Virus record (IMG/VR): IMGVR_UViG_3300025853_000884
Coordinates: 1-20,027 of that record
DNA: 20,027 nt
Origin: a virus
Reading direction: 5' to 3' (one strand)
Shown here in pieces: positions 1 to 7,605 of the stretch (the first letter of the stretch is position 1; every line of letters begins with the position of its first letter). The notes beneath the pieces were generated by a model. It saw nothing but the letters and a program-made list of their open reading frames with translations. It was not told where the DNA came from and searched no databases. Position numbers and translations under genes: made by a program.

Positions 1-43
1 CTGTACTTCCACCTGTTATTGGATTGACATTATTACAACTCAT
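1..43 (-). CDS. Start of an unrecognised phage gene (partial)
   Basis: The window ends 14 codons into this gene, which begins MSCNNVNPITGGST. Its ATG overlaps the TGA stop of the preceding 55-residue gene as ATGA, the same coupling seen through most of the window. That overlap is the main reason for calling it. Its position after the gp10-like gene suggests another virion or late gene, but the fragment is too short to identify. Confidence 0.5.
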   Translation of the reverse strand, partial: MSCNNVNPITGGST

Positions 44-207
44 CTTTGCATAAACCAAGTAAACCTTTGAGTTTTCTCGTCCTCTTCTTTTTGATAGTTT
101 GTATTTAATTGATTTTGTAAACTTTCTAAAGCTAAGTTTATCTGTCTAAAACTATCTGTTGAAAATTCTTGTGGAGGTTCAGGTAAAAATACTTGTACTT
201 TAGCCAT
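40..207 (-). CDS. Small phage protein, 55 aa, unknown function
   Basis: This 55-residue protein starts MAKVQVFLPEPP and ends WFMQR. Its ATG shares one base with the TAA stop of the gp10-like gene (TAATG), and its TGA overlaps the next ATG (ATGA), so translational coupling on both sides supports a real gene. Residues about 22-45 (NLALESLQNQLN followed by KEEDEK) look helical and may form a short coiled coil. I do not recognise the family. Its place among virion genes suggests a minor structural or assembly role, which is inference only. Confidence 0.6.
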   Translation of the reverse strand: MAKVQVFLPEPPQEFSTDSFRQINLALESLQNQLNTNYQKEEDEKTQRFTWFMQR

Positions 208-2135
208 TATCTTCTTCCATCAGGTTGAATATCAAATCTAAACATACCAAATCGCCAACTTTCATTTACTGCATCATTGGCAATTTTAACTGCAGCTAAT
301 CTTCCTCTTGCTCTAGTATCTACTTTATCTGTTGTGTTTGTAACTGTAAATGGTCCGATAGTCCTTTGACCTTGAGCAACACTTACATCCGCAGGATAAT
401 CTTTAATTACAAAACTCACTTTTGAATTACCATTAACAAATTTAAAATCAGGAATAAATCTTCTTATTTTTATAAAGTATTCACCATCTCCATCTACATC
501 TAGATCAAAATCTCCTGATTGAATATAAGCAGGTATAGCGTTGATGGTATTACCATTATCTAATACTTCATTTGTACCTATTTCATGTCTAAACACATAT
601 GAAGCTCCGTTTGTAACTCCTTGAACAACTGGAGTTGTAGGTGACATAGATGTTATAAATTGTGTCGCAATTGGTTCTTCAAAAACATGAGCATCTGTAT
701 AAGCTGTTCTAGCCAAAGAACTCGTCACCCAAACATTTTCGTCATAATTGTAAGTAACACATCTATCAACATAAGAAGAATTGGCGCTTGCATAAAACCA
801 GTTTATTTCTGAATACAAGCTGTTGTGTGAACCGTACACTAGTTCTCCAGCAGTATAATTAATTCCAGGGTTAGTGTTGTTTGTAGTAAATACAAAATCT
901 TCAACTAAAGAAGGTAATGATTTAACTGTTCCATCAAATACAAAAAATCCTCCTGAATCACCCATCCAAAAAACTTTACCTTGAGAAAAAACAGCTGAAT
1001 GCTGTCCGATACATCCACAGTTTGAACCAACTTGTCTAATACTAAATGTAAATGGAGGCCCGATAAACTGCATTAAATAAGCAGAGGTATCTGTTAAAAT
1101 TAAAATATAATCTTTTGCTTTTACTGCTGTTACAATTTTAGTTCCTGAATCAATTCTAAAAGTTCCTGCAGTGTTTGTTGAGGTAGGTGTGTAATCATTT
1201 AAATTTTCCTGATCAGAAAATCTAATAAACATTTTATCTTGAGTAATTGGACTTCCAATAGTTGTTTCTGTCCCGAAAAAAATTAAATGTCTGTCTCTAT
1301 CTGAAACTACAGACAATACAGATTTAGTCGGTGCATTTGCAATGATAGCTGCTCTTGTATTTACACCAGCACCTGAATTTGGATCCCAAGAAAAAGCAGC
1401 GCCATTATGAATAGTAGCAATTAATAATTCACCATAATTGTCTAAAGACCACGAAGCAGGATCTAATATTGTTTGTGAAGTCGTTCTTGCAGTGCCCCAT
1501 GTTCCCGCACTCCACGATCCAGTTCCCCAACCATAACCAAAAGATTGTAGTAAAGGTCCTATTTGATAATACGGTTTAGTATCTAAAGTTCCATCGTTCG
1601 TTGCACCTGTGCCTGTTTCAGCAGTCGGCATTTGAATAGTAAATGTAGTCGAACTTAAAGTATCTTGTACTTCAAACAATATATCATCAAAATCTGCAGC
1701 TACATAATCAGTTTGACCTGCAGTAAAAGAACCTGCGTTTTCGAATGTAGTGATATCTCCAACATTTAAATTGTGTGCCGATGGAGTAGTTACTGTAACG
1801 ATCCGTGATCCGTTGGTCGTGGTTATGTCAGCTCCAGTTTTAGCAATTGAACTATCAAAAGGTGTAATGTCATAATAAGCATTACCATCATAAATATATA
1901 AAATTTTATTTGTTCCAATAGCCGCGTATCTACGACCATCTAAATCTGCCCAAGTGTGTATTGCTCTCGCAGCACCTATTAATTCGTCTGAAAGAACCTG
2001 TTCCCAACCCCCTATTTTTTCTGGTGATCCATATCTAAAACGAACAAAATCTCCATCTACCCACTGATTTTCAGCGCCAGATGCTGTTTGTTGTTTATTA
2101 AACCCAGGTAAAAATTGTATTTTTCTTAATGGCAT
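207..2135 (-). CDS. P22 gp10-like tail/packaged-DNA stabilisation protein
   Basis: The protein begins MPLRKIQFLPGFNKQ and has an early block containing GAENQWVDGDFVRFRYG followed by PEKIGGW. This resembles the N-terminus of phage stabilisation proteins of the P22 gp10 type, which form part of the short tail that plugs the portal channel after DNA packaging. At about 642 residues it is longer than P22 gp10. The rest is beta-rich with many Thr, Gly, Asn and aromatic residues, as expected of a tail hub protein. A GTG 15 bases upstream (2150) would add five residues, but the ATG at 2135 gives the conserved MPLRK start. There is no clear Shine-Dalgarno sequence; a promoter-like TATAAT lies just upstream. 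It follows the enzyme cassette and returns the map to virion genes. The family match comes from memory of the motif. Confidence 0.75.
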   Translation of the reverse strand: MPLRKIQFLPGFNKQQTASGAENQWVDGDFVRFRYGSPEKIGGWEQVLSDELIGAARAIHTWADLDGRRYAAIGTNKILYIYDGNAYYDITPFDSSIAKTGADITTTNGSRIVTVTTPSAHNLNVGDITTFENAGSFTAGQTDYVAADFDDILFEVQDTLSSTTFTIQMPTAETGTGATNDGTLDTKPYYQIGPLLQSFGYGWGTGSWSAGTWGTARTTSQTILDPASWSLDNYGELLIATIHNGAAFSWDPNSGAGVNTRAAIIANAPTKSVLSVVSDRDRHLIFFGTETTIGSPITQDKMFIRFSDQENLNDYTPTSTNTAGTFRIDSGTKIVTAVKAKDYILILTDTSAYLMQFIGPPFTFSIRQVGSNCGCIGQHSAVFSQGKVFWMGDSGGFFVFDGTVKSLPSLVEDFVFTTNNTNPGINYTAGELVYGSHNSLYSEINWFYASANSSYVDRCVTYNYDENVWVTSSLARTAYTDAHVFEEPIATQFITSMSPTTPVVQGVTNGASYVFRHEIGTNEVLDNGNTINAIPAYIQSGDFDLDVDGDGEYFIKIRRFIPDFKFVNGNSKVSFVIKDYPADVSVAQGQRTIGPFTVTNTTDKVDTRARGRLAAVKIANDAVNESWRFGMFRFDIQPDGRR

Positions 2136-2141
2136 ACTTGG

Positions 2142-2170
2142 ATTATACACTAATACAGTAAACCTATAAA
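2142..2170 (-). promoter_or_regulatory. Candidate sigma70-like promoter before the gp10-like gene
   Basis: On the minus strand, TTTATA (2165-2170) and a perfect TATAAT (2142-2147) are separated by exactly 17 bases. It lies between the last cassette gene and the gp10-like gene. A start site about 7 bases past the -10 box would fall at the ATG (2135), giving a leaderless or nearly leaderless message. AT-rich DNA yields such matches by chance, so this stays tentative. Confidence 0.35.
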
Positions 2171-2508
2171 GATTGAGATCTTATTTTAGTAGCAGAAATA
2201 GCTTGTATTTCTTTAGGTAATTCTATTTCTTCAATTTTATAACCAACTCCCCTACCATAACAAACATTTGTAATATTAGGAGCCTGTATTACTTCAAATT
2301 TACCTTTATATTCTTGTAACGCGTATTTAATTTTTTCTTTAACTTGTTCAAAATCATAAGGATTATTTTTAGATATAGGCATTGACCTGACCATGATAAT
2401 TACTTGTCCTGTTTTCTCTAACGATTTTTTAAATAATTCTTGATGACCTTTGTGCCATGGTTGCCATCTACCTAACATTAAAGCTGTAGGTTTATCCCAA
2501 TCTATCAT
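2164..2508 (-). CDS. HxGH-type nucleotidyltransferase, possible APS-forming enzyme
   Basis: This is a small (114 aa) cytidylyltransferase-like fold enzyme. GRWQPWHKGH at residues 13-22 holds the HxGH nucleotide-binding motif, and ISATKIR at 104-110 is the matching ISxTxxR motif. GR at 85-86 lies in the central loop. Enzymes of this superfamily transfer a nucleotidyl group from an NTP to a phosphate or sulfate acceptor. It overlaps the APS-kinase-like gene by 17 bases, and two sulfotransferases lie in the same operon. The context therefore suggests it may adenylylate sulfate to APS, substituting for a classical ATP sulfurylase. This is inference: classical sulfurylases are much longer, and an NMN, glycerol-phosphate or sugar-phosphate acceptor cannot be ruled out. 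It is the last gene of the cassette. Confidence 0.8.
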   Translation of the reverse strand: MIDWDKPTALMLGRWQPWHKGHQELFKKSLEKTGQVIIMVRSMPISKNNPYDFEQVKEKIKYALQEYKGKFEVIQAPNITNVCYGRGVGYKIEEIELPKEIQAISATKIRSQSL

Positions 2509-2896
2509 GTATCTCTCTTATAATATGATCGTAGTTATAGTCTGTAATTTCATAGTCAACTTCTTTTGGTATTTCAAAAATTTTATTAGTATCTTCAAAT
2601 CGTCCTGCTTCAATCGTATTTATCCAAACTGTTAAATCATAATTCTTACGGTATAAATTAAATGGACATACAAAATCTACAACACATGTTTTACCTGCAA
2701 TCTGACACAAATCTTCCATTCGTACTGCTTGTCTTAATCTTCCTCTTTCTGTAAAATCCCAATCTTTAAACAAACCTCTTATTTCATCTGCATTAAAGTG
2801 AGGTAAATCTGTATCTTGTGTAAGTTGTTTTGCAAAAGTTGTTTTACCAGAACCAGGCAAACCAAACACTAATATTTTTTTTAAAGGTTTATTCAT
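2492..2896 (-). CDS. APS-kinase-like P-loop kinase
   Basis: A Walker A loop GLPGSGKTT lies at residues 12-20. NADEIR at 35-40 takes the position of the [D/N]xDxxR segment of adenylylsulfate kinases, followed by DFTERGR (47-53), a second Arg-rich helix, and VCPF at 76-79, where APS kinases carry an xxPF/SP motif. Together this matches a CysC-like kinase that phosphorylates APS to PAPS, the sulfate donor. At 134 residues it is shorter than typical APS kinases (about 175-200 aa), so the lid region is reduced. It overlaps genes on both sides and would supply the two sulfotransferases upstream. A different small-molecule or polynucleotide kinase of the same fold is the main alternative. Confidence 0.75.
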   Translation of the reverse strand: MNKPLKKILVFGLPGSGKTTFAKQLTQDTDLPHFNADEIRGLFKDWDFTERGRLRQAVRMEDLCQIAGKTCVVDFVCPFNLYRKNYDLTVWINTIEAGRFEDTNKIFEIPKEVDYEITDYNYDHIIREIHDRLG

Positions 2897-3428
2897 TAAT
2901 TATTTCTCCACAAAACTTAACAGTTATTCTTGGAATATATTTTTTATTAAATGCATTTGCTCTATGTAGTTCAGCAGCATTAAACATAAAAACTCTCCCA
3001 TGTTTAAAGGAAACTTTTTTATTTTGATCTTTATTAATAAATTCACCACTTGGATTGTTAGGTAAATTTTCATTACATAACATAAGTATAAATACTAAAT
3101 GCTTTGAATTACCATCACAATGAAAAGTACCATCTTGTCCGTAGAATTGTAAATTAGCACAAATTTGTTTTAAATATAAATTAACATCAAAACACTTACA
3201 TAAATGTTCAAATAAACTTATAAACTTTGGAGTTAAATTAGAGGTATGAGCTGTATAATTATTTTGTCTAAGATAAATGTCATTACTCATTAATAAATGA
3301 GTACCTTTTTCCCCATAAGGAAAAGAAGTTCTATTAGCTATGTTGTTTGCATACCATGGACTATTTAACAAATCATAATATAATTCATCCACAAATCTTT
3401 TATCTAAAAGATCATCACTAATCTTCAT
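2889..3428 (-). CDS. 2OG-Fe(II) oxygenase
   Basis: Non-haem iron dioxygenase of the prolyl-4-hydroxylase-like fold. Counting from the MKISDD start, the metal triad is H103 and D105 (in FHCDG) and H155 (in ELHRA), and R167 (in PRITVKF) would bind 2-oxoglutarate. These enzymes couple oxidation of 2-oxoglutarate to hydroxylation of a protein side chain or small molecule. An ATG at 3440 would add MESF, but the ATG at 3428 has GGAGAG four bases upstream, so it is preferred. That ribosome site lies inside the last codons of the halogenase gene, which this one overlaps. The tight link makes a shared substrate with the halogenase likely but unproven. Confidence 0.85.
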   Translation of the reverse strand: MKISDDLLDKRFVDELYYDLLNSPWYANNIANRTSFPYGEKGTHLLMSNDIYLRQNNYTAHTSNLTPKFISLFEHLCKCFDVNLYLKQICANLQFYGQDGTFHCDGNSKHLVFILMLCNENLPNNPSGEFINKDQNKKVSFKHGRVFMFNAAELHRANAFNKKYIPRITVKFCGEIINE

Positions 3429-4821
3429 AAAACTCTCCATGTTTTATAGATTGTTTAATGTTAATTTTATTGGTGTCTTCATAATCTTTCATAGAAGGGA
3501 AAGGTTTATAAAAAGTCATATCTTTATTTTTTTTGATTAAACCTAAACCATTACTAACAAGAATGTGTCCGATATAGGTAAAATATAAATTACCTTTTTG
3601 TGTCATAAGATCTATTATGTTTAGATTACCTTTTTCTATTTTATTTAAAATAGGTTTTAATTTGTCTGGAACAATAGTATTTTTTCTAAAATTTTTCCAA
3701 AATGGACTATCTTTTCTTTTTGTTAAATAATGTAAATACAAAAAGCTTAATATATTATCATTATTTTCCTTAACAACTTCATTATAAGAATTAATAGAAT
3801 CTTGGTTTAAATTTTTAACATTAGATAAATAATGTTTTAACAATTCTAATTGAGATAAAGCCAACCATATACTAGTGGCTTCTAAAGGTTCTGTAAATCC
3901 AGTGCTTAACCCAACTGCCATGCAATTACTAACCCATACTTTTTTATATCGTCCTGCATCAAATTTAAAAACTCTTAAAGGTTTTAAGTCTTGTTTAAAA
4001 TAGTTACTAGCCTCTTCTATGGCTTGATCCGCGTTTATATAATCTGAATCATAAATATAACCTGACCCCCATCTTTCTTGTAAAGGTATTTTCCATACCC
4101 ATCCGTACTTCATGGCAACAGCTTCAGTGTATGGAATTAAATCTTTGTCATGTTTTAACATAAAAGGCACAGCGCGTTTCATAGGTAAATGTTTTTGATA
4201 ACTCACCCAAGGAGTTTCAAAATGTTTACCTATTAACAATCTAGCAAAACCAGTGCAATCAAATATGAAATCACAATCAAACTTTCTTTTATCTTCTAAT
4301 ACAATTGATTTAATTTTATTTTTTCCGTTTGCTTTTTTAAACTCACCTTGTATCCATTTAACACCTCTTCCTATAGCTAAAGTTCTTAAATATTTTGCTA
4401 TTTTAAAAGCATCAAAGTGTAAAGCATATGTACAATTGTTCGGATCTATTCTGTTAGCATAACTTATTTTATTAGCATATACAAAATCATCTATATTTTT
4501 ATTTTTATTTAAAGCTTCATGAATTAAATAACTATACTCATCCCCTGTAAAAGGGTGAAAGTATTGTTTATTATCCCCATTCCAATTTTTAAAATTAATT
4601 CCATTTTTAAATGTTCCACCTGTTTTTTTAATAACATCTAGAGGATCAATATCTAAAAATTGTAAACTAGATATGATTTGAGGAGTAGTTCCTTCACCCG
4701 CTCCTAATATACCTATTTTATCAGATTCAATTAAAGTGACTTCATGTCCGTGAAAATATTTATTACAATACAAAGCTGTAAACCAACCCGCAGCTCCTCC
4801 TCCTAAAATTACTATTTTCAT
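3418..4821 (-). CDS. Flavin-dependent tryptophan halogenase
   Basis: The protein has the hallmarks of flavin-dependent (PrnA/RebH-type) halogenases, which use FADH2, O2 and halide to make HOCl/HOBr and pass it through a tunnel to an active-site lysine. An N-terminal FAD loop GGGAAGW is at 7-13 and GAGEGTTPQ at 40-48. K72 in TFKNGINFKNW fits the catalytic lysine (K79 in PrnA). The family motif WxWxIP is present as WVWKIP at 241-246. STGFTEPLEAT at 306-316 matches the segment carrying the conserved glutamate. At 467 residues it is shorter than PrnA/RebH (about 530 aa), as some viral homologues are. A marine cyanophage halogenase (VirX1) with broad iodinating activity is known, so a free-tryptophan substrate should not be assumed. 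It overlaps neighbours on both sides. Confidence 0.92.
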   Translation of the reverse strand: MKIVILGGGAAGWFTALYCNKYFHGHEVTLIESDKIGILGAGEGTTPQIISSLQFLDIDPLDVIKKTGGTFKNGINFKNWNGDNKQYFHPFTGDEYSYLIHEALNKNKNIDDFVYANKISYANRIDPNNCTYALHFDAFKIAKYLRTLAIGRGVKWIQGEFKKANGKNKIKSIVLEDKRKFDCDFIFDCTGFARLLIGKHFETPWVSYQKHLPMKRAVPFMLKHDKDLIPYTEAVAMKYGWVWKIPLQERWGSGYIYDSDYINADQAIEEASNYFKQDLKPLRVFKFDAGRYKKVWVSNCMAVGLSTGFTEPLEATSIWLALSQLELLKHYLSNVKNLNQDSINSYNEVVKENNDNILSFLYLHYLTKRKDSPFWKNFRKNTIVPDKLKPILNKIEKGNLNIIDLMTQKGNLYFTYIGHILVSNGLGLIKKNKDMTFYKPFPSMKDYEDTNKINIKQSIKHGEFYED

Positions 4822-5567
4822 ATATCTAAATTTTTATAATTATTAATTATTGATTGAGGCAAAACATCTTTATAAGAATACTTTCTTTTTGAGATAGAAT
4901 CTGTCCTAATCTTATGTAAATTATAACCTAACACATTATCATTATATTTTACACCGTTAATCTCAAATTGTTTTATTTTTTTAAGTTTAATATCTACATG
5001 TAAATATTCTCCTAAATCTTTTAGAAAAGCTGTTGGGTTATTTACTAGATCATCATATTTAATTATTTTATAATTTAATTTGTTTTTAATTATATTTTTT
5101 GTGCTTATTAAATAATGCATTATTATACCTGAACCATACCCTGCATTACCGTGATGATACATTAATGAATGACATCTTTTTTCTACATCTTTAGGTTTTT
5201 CTGCTAAAATCATTGAAGCTAAACATTCTAGTAAAGGTCTATGTAAAATTATAAACTTTGGATTTTTATATACTTTTTTAAGGCACATTAAATTATCGGG
5301 TGTACCCCAAGGTCCTCTATCTATTATATGTGTGCTATTCCAATCTTTGTAATAATTATCAAATAAATTTTTACCAATATTATTTAATGATTTTTCATCA
5401 GGAAAATTTTTATAAATTTCAGATTCTTTTAATAATTCTAAATTATATAAAACATCTGTTAGTAAAGAATTAGCAGACATCTTAATGTAATTGTTTTGAT
5501 TTATTAAAGAGCCTAAAAGCGTATTACCTGATCTAGGAAGTGAAGATAAAAAATAAAAATTTATCAT
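4818..5567 (-). CDS. Sulfotransferase family protein (copy A)
   Basis: The N-terminus FLSSLPRSGNT (6-16) is the PAPS 5'-phosphosulfate-binding loop of sulfotransferases. FIILHRPLLECLASM (105-119) matches the 3'-phosphate-binding segment, with R110 and S118 as key residues. IIDRGPWGTP (81-90) lies between them, as in marine phage and bacterial members. The enzyme would move sulfate from PAPS onto a hydroxyl or amine of a sugar, protein or small molecule. It is clearly a paralogue of the 8130-8864 protein, sharing YN..LLKE..IYK, DEK and PW.TP patterns across most of its length. It overlaps the halogenase start (ATGA type). The acceptor is unknown. Confidence 0.85.
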   Translation of the reverse strand: MINFYFLSSLPRSGNTLLGSLINQNNYIKMSANSLLTDVLYNLELLKESEIYKNFPDEKSLNNIGKNLFDNYYKDWNSTHIIDRGPWGTPDNLMCLKKVYKNPKFIILHRPLLECLASMILAEKPKDVEKRCHSLMYHHGNAGYGSGIIMHYLISTKNIIKNKLNYKIIKYDDLVNNPTAFLKDLGEYLHVDIKLKKIKQFEINGVKYNDNVLGYNLHKIRTDSISKRKYSYKDVLPQSIINNYKNLDI

Positions 5568-5977
5568 TCTGTATAGTCAATGCTCATAGAAATACCTGCT
5601 CTTGGTTCAGTGGCCTCTACGCCATGCCAAGTTTTTTTAGGTATGTAAAGCAAATCACCAGTTTTTAAAGTTACTTTTTTAGTATCAAAATGCCATATAG
5701 AAGTTCCTTTGACTTGCCAAAAATAAACATCTGTACCGTCCCAATGTCTACCCATCGTGTCTCCTTTACATAAATTTATATACAAATGTGCATCATCAAG
5801 TTTTAAATCTTTTAAAATAGGTTTTACTTCTTTAATTTTGTAAGCCTGGTGTGAAATTAAAAAACCAGGGCATTTGTGTTTTACAATTTTATTATTAGTA
5901 ATAGACCAGTTTAAATTCTCTAATAATGTTTCCCAACTAGGAACATTTAAATTATATTTTTTTGTATGTTTAATCAT
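5564..5977 (-). CDS. JmjC/cupin-like Fe(II) oxygenase
   Basis: This 137-residue protein is a single cupin barrel. RHWDGTDVYFWQVKG (77-91) carries an HxD metal pair (H78, D80) followed by the Q.KG turn typical of JmjC/ROXA-type ribosomal oxygenases. GDLLYIPKKTWHGV (107-120) contains the distal histidine H118. JmjC-like cupins hydroxylate protein side chains using 2-oxoglutarate, and some cupins of this shape act on small molecules. It is shorter than full ribosomal oxygenases and lacks their C-terminal dimer and winged-helix parts. It is co-transcribed with the other oxygenases and overlaps both neighbours. Confidence 0.8.
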   Translation of the reverse strand: MIKHTKKYNLNVPSWETLLENLNWSITNNKIVKHKCPGFLISHQAYKIKEVKPILKDLKLDDAHLYINLCKGDTMGRHWDGTDVYFWQVKGTSIWHFDTKKVTLKTGDLLYIPKKTWHGVEATEPRAGISMSIDYTE

Positions 5978-6485
5978 GAAAACAACTGTTAAACGATATT
6001 ATAGTTTTTCTTTTTTTACTTTTAAATTGTGCAGAAGTGTGTAAAACATGTGCTGGCAATGTAATTAAAACTCCTTCTCCTGCATCAATTATCTGTTCTT
6101 CATTTGTAAAAGGATCTTTAATACGTGTCAACATTGCAGTATGTGGAGCCTCGATATAATAAATGTTTGTCCAATTAGTTTTGTGATGCCTATGCCAAGT
6201 ATGAAAGTCATTTTCATAATATTGTTGAAACCAGCCATTCCATATTGTCCAATTTTTTGCTTGCAACATTTTACACATTTTATTCATGTAAGGACTTATT
6301 TTTTTATAAAATAAAGTTAAATATTCTCTAGGTGTTTCTTTAGAAAGATTCCAATCAGTTTTAGTAATGTTTTCAAATTTATTTTCAGGCATTTTAGATA
6401 TTAAATTTATTAAATCTTTATTAAAAACTTTATAATCTTTAATAGGTGTAACAATATAAAAATCTTTTAATGATTTAACTTTCAT
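5970..6485 (-). CDS. 2OG-Fe(II) oxygenase, TIGR02466-like
   Basis: The core region is GWFQQYYENDFHTWHRHH (84-101), then NIYYIEAP, and LPAHVLHTSAQF (143-154). This arrangement, with an iron-binding His-rich segment (H98, H100 or H101), the YYI strand and a distal LPxxxLH histidine (H149), resembles the TIGR02466 family of putative 2OG-Fe(II) oxygenases common in marine phages and SAR11. R159 or its Lys neighbours could bind the 2-oxoglutarate carboxylate. It looks related to the cassette's first gene (10391-10933) but is not a close copy. Substrate unknown. It overlaps the neighbouring genes by 4 and 8 bases. Confidence 0.75.
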   Translation of the reverse strand: MKVKSLKDFYIVTPIKDYKVFNKDLINLISKMPENKFENITKTDWNLSKETPREYLTLFYKKISPYMNKMCKMLQAKNWTIWNGWFQQYYENDFHTWHRHHKTNWTNIYYIEAPHTAMLTRIKDPFTNEEQIIDAGEGVLITLPAHVLHTSAQFKSKKRKTIISFNSCFHD

Positions 6486-7045
6486 ACAAATGTTAAAACC
6501 GCTACCACTCTTCTTTGCATTGGTTTACAAAAAGCTGCTGTATGGTAATAACTACCATCAAAACATATTGCTTTACCGAGTTCAGGTTTTATCCTTTCTT
6601 TTATTTTTAATTTTTTACTAACATCTAATACAGTTTTTTTACCATTATATTTTTTATCAAAAATAATTGTATCTCCACTAGTGTTATTTAAATATATCAT
6701 AAATACTTTATGATCAAATTCATGATCTACATGCGGGTCTCCGTGTATAAATTTGCCATGATGATGTGTAAGATTTAAACAACCTCTTGTAATTTTATTT
6801 ACTTTTAATTTATGTTCATCTGCAAATCTTTCAAACATTTTCATAATATGTGGTGTTACGTCAGAGTTTGATTGTGGTTCTTCTTTAGTATGATTATATC
6901 TTTGAATTAATCCGTGAGAAAAAAAATGAAATTTATTACTGGTAGCACTTTCTTGAAAATACCACGGGAAGTTATTACCAAGTATATAGTTATTTATTTC
7001 TACTATTTCTTGATCAAATAAAAAATTTTTACTTTCTAATATCAT
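6482..7045 (-). CDS. 2OG-Fe(II) oxygenase
   Basis: This is a 187-residue double-stranded beta-helix oxygenase. The likely iron ligands are H105 and D107 (in DPHVDHEF) and H168 (in GSYYHTAAF), with R178 or R179 for 2-oxoglutarate. FDKKYNGKK between them suits the loop before the second half of the barrel. A second possible HxD (H101, D103) lies just upstream, so ligand assignment needs a model. The stop and start codons overlap the flanking oxygenase genes as ATGA. The family is confident; the substrate is unknown. Confidence 0.8.
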   Translation of the reverse strand: MILESKNFLFDQEIVEINNYILGNNFPWYFQESATSNKFHFFSHGLIQRYNHTKEEPQSNSDVTPHIMKMFERFADEHKLKVNKITRGCLNLTHHHGKFIHGDPHVDHEFDHKVFMIYLNNTSGDTIIFDKKYNGKKTVLDVSKKLKIKERIKPELGKAICFDGSYYHTAAFCKPMQRRVVAVLTFV

Positions 7046-7605
7046 TTAAAAGGATCTCCTAATGCCCATGCGACTAGTGCGTATCTAGTGCCTTTAATTA
7101 CAGGAGTAACTTTATGCATTGTAGGACTTGGAAAAACAACAACACTACCTTGTTTTCTAAATTTTATGGGTTGAAAATCATTTACTTCACCTTTTATTAA
7201 TCTTCTAAACATAAAATTTCCACCTTCATAAGAAGAAGGATCTGAAAGATTAATAGACATAGATAGTTTTCTAATTTTATTTCCTTTAAAAGGTTTTGAT
7301 AAAGTATCTTCGTGCCAATTAAAATGATCACTTTTATCATATTGAGCTAATTGAATGTCTTCTAACAAGTCATATTGATAACCCCACCCTGCACTATTAT
7401 TAGCCTGATTAAAAAGAGGTTCTATTATATTATGAAAATATTCAGGTTTTTTCCAAACAACTTTTCCTTTCCTTTGTTTAGAAGAAGTTCTTCCATAAGT
7501 TTTAGCTTTAATTTTTTTACTATCATTAATCATTTTTATAATGTGCTTACATTCTTTTTCAGTAAAAGCAGATTCAAATATCCAACACAAATTATCGTGT
7601 ATCAT
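7042..7605 (-). CDS. 2OG-Fe(II) oxygenase, prolyl-4-hydroxylase/PiuC-like
   Basis: This is the most canonical oxygenase of the cassette. HFNWHEDTL gives the HxD pair (H98, D100). The EGGNFMF strand (127-133) is typical of prolyl-4-hydroxylase/PiuC/P4Hc proteins. FPSPTMHKVTPV (158-169) carries the distal H164, and KGTRYALVAW gives R174 for 2-oxoglutarate. The N-terminus FTEKECKHIIKMI is the usual opening helix. Substrates in this family include peptidyl proline and other protein residues, as well as small molecules. It is the third of four consecutive 2OG-type genes between the two sulfotransferases and overlaps the gene before it by 14 bases. Confidence 0.88.
   Translation of the reverse strand: MIHDNLCWIFESAFTEKECKHIIKMINDSKKIKAKTYGRTSSKQRKGKVVWKKPEYFHNIIEPLFNQANNSAGWGYQYDLLEDIQLAQYDKSDHFNWHEDTLSKPFKGNKIRKLSMSINLSDPSSYEGGNFMFRRLIKGEVNDFQPIKFRKQGSVVVFPSPTMHKVTPVIKGTRYALVAWALGDPFK

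Noticed and set aside
2151-2163. Rho-independent terminator at the end of the cassette
   Set aside because: The 13-base gap and its surroundings show no GC stem followed by a U run.
4253-4462. Plus-strand ORFs such as 4253-4462, 7375-7611, 2450-2635 and 2830-3027
   Set aside because: Each lies antisense to a motif-bearing gene and shows no ribosome site or recognisable protein features.
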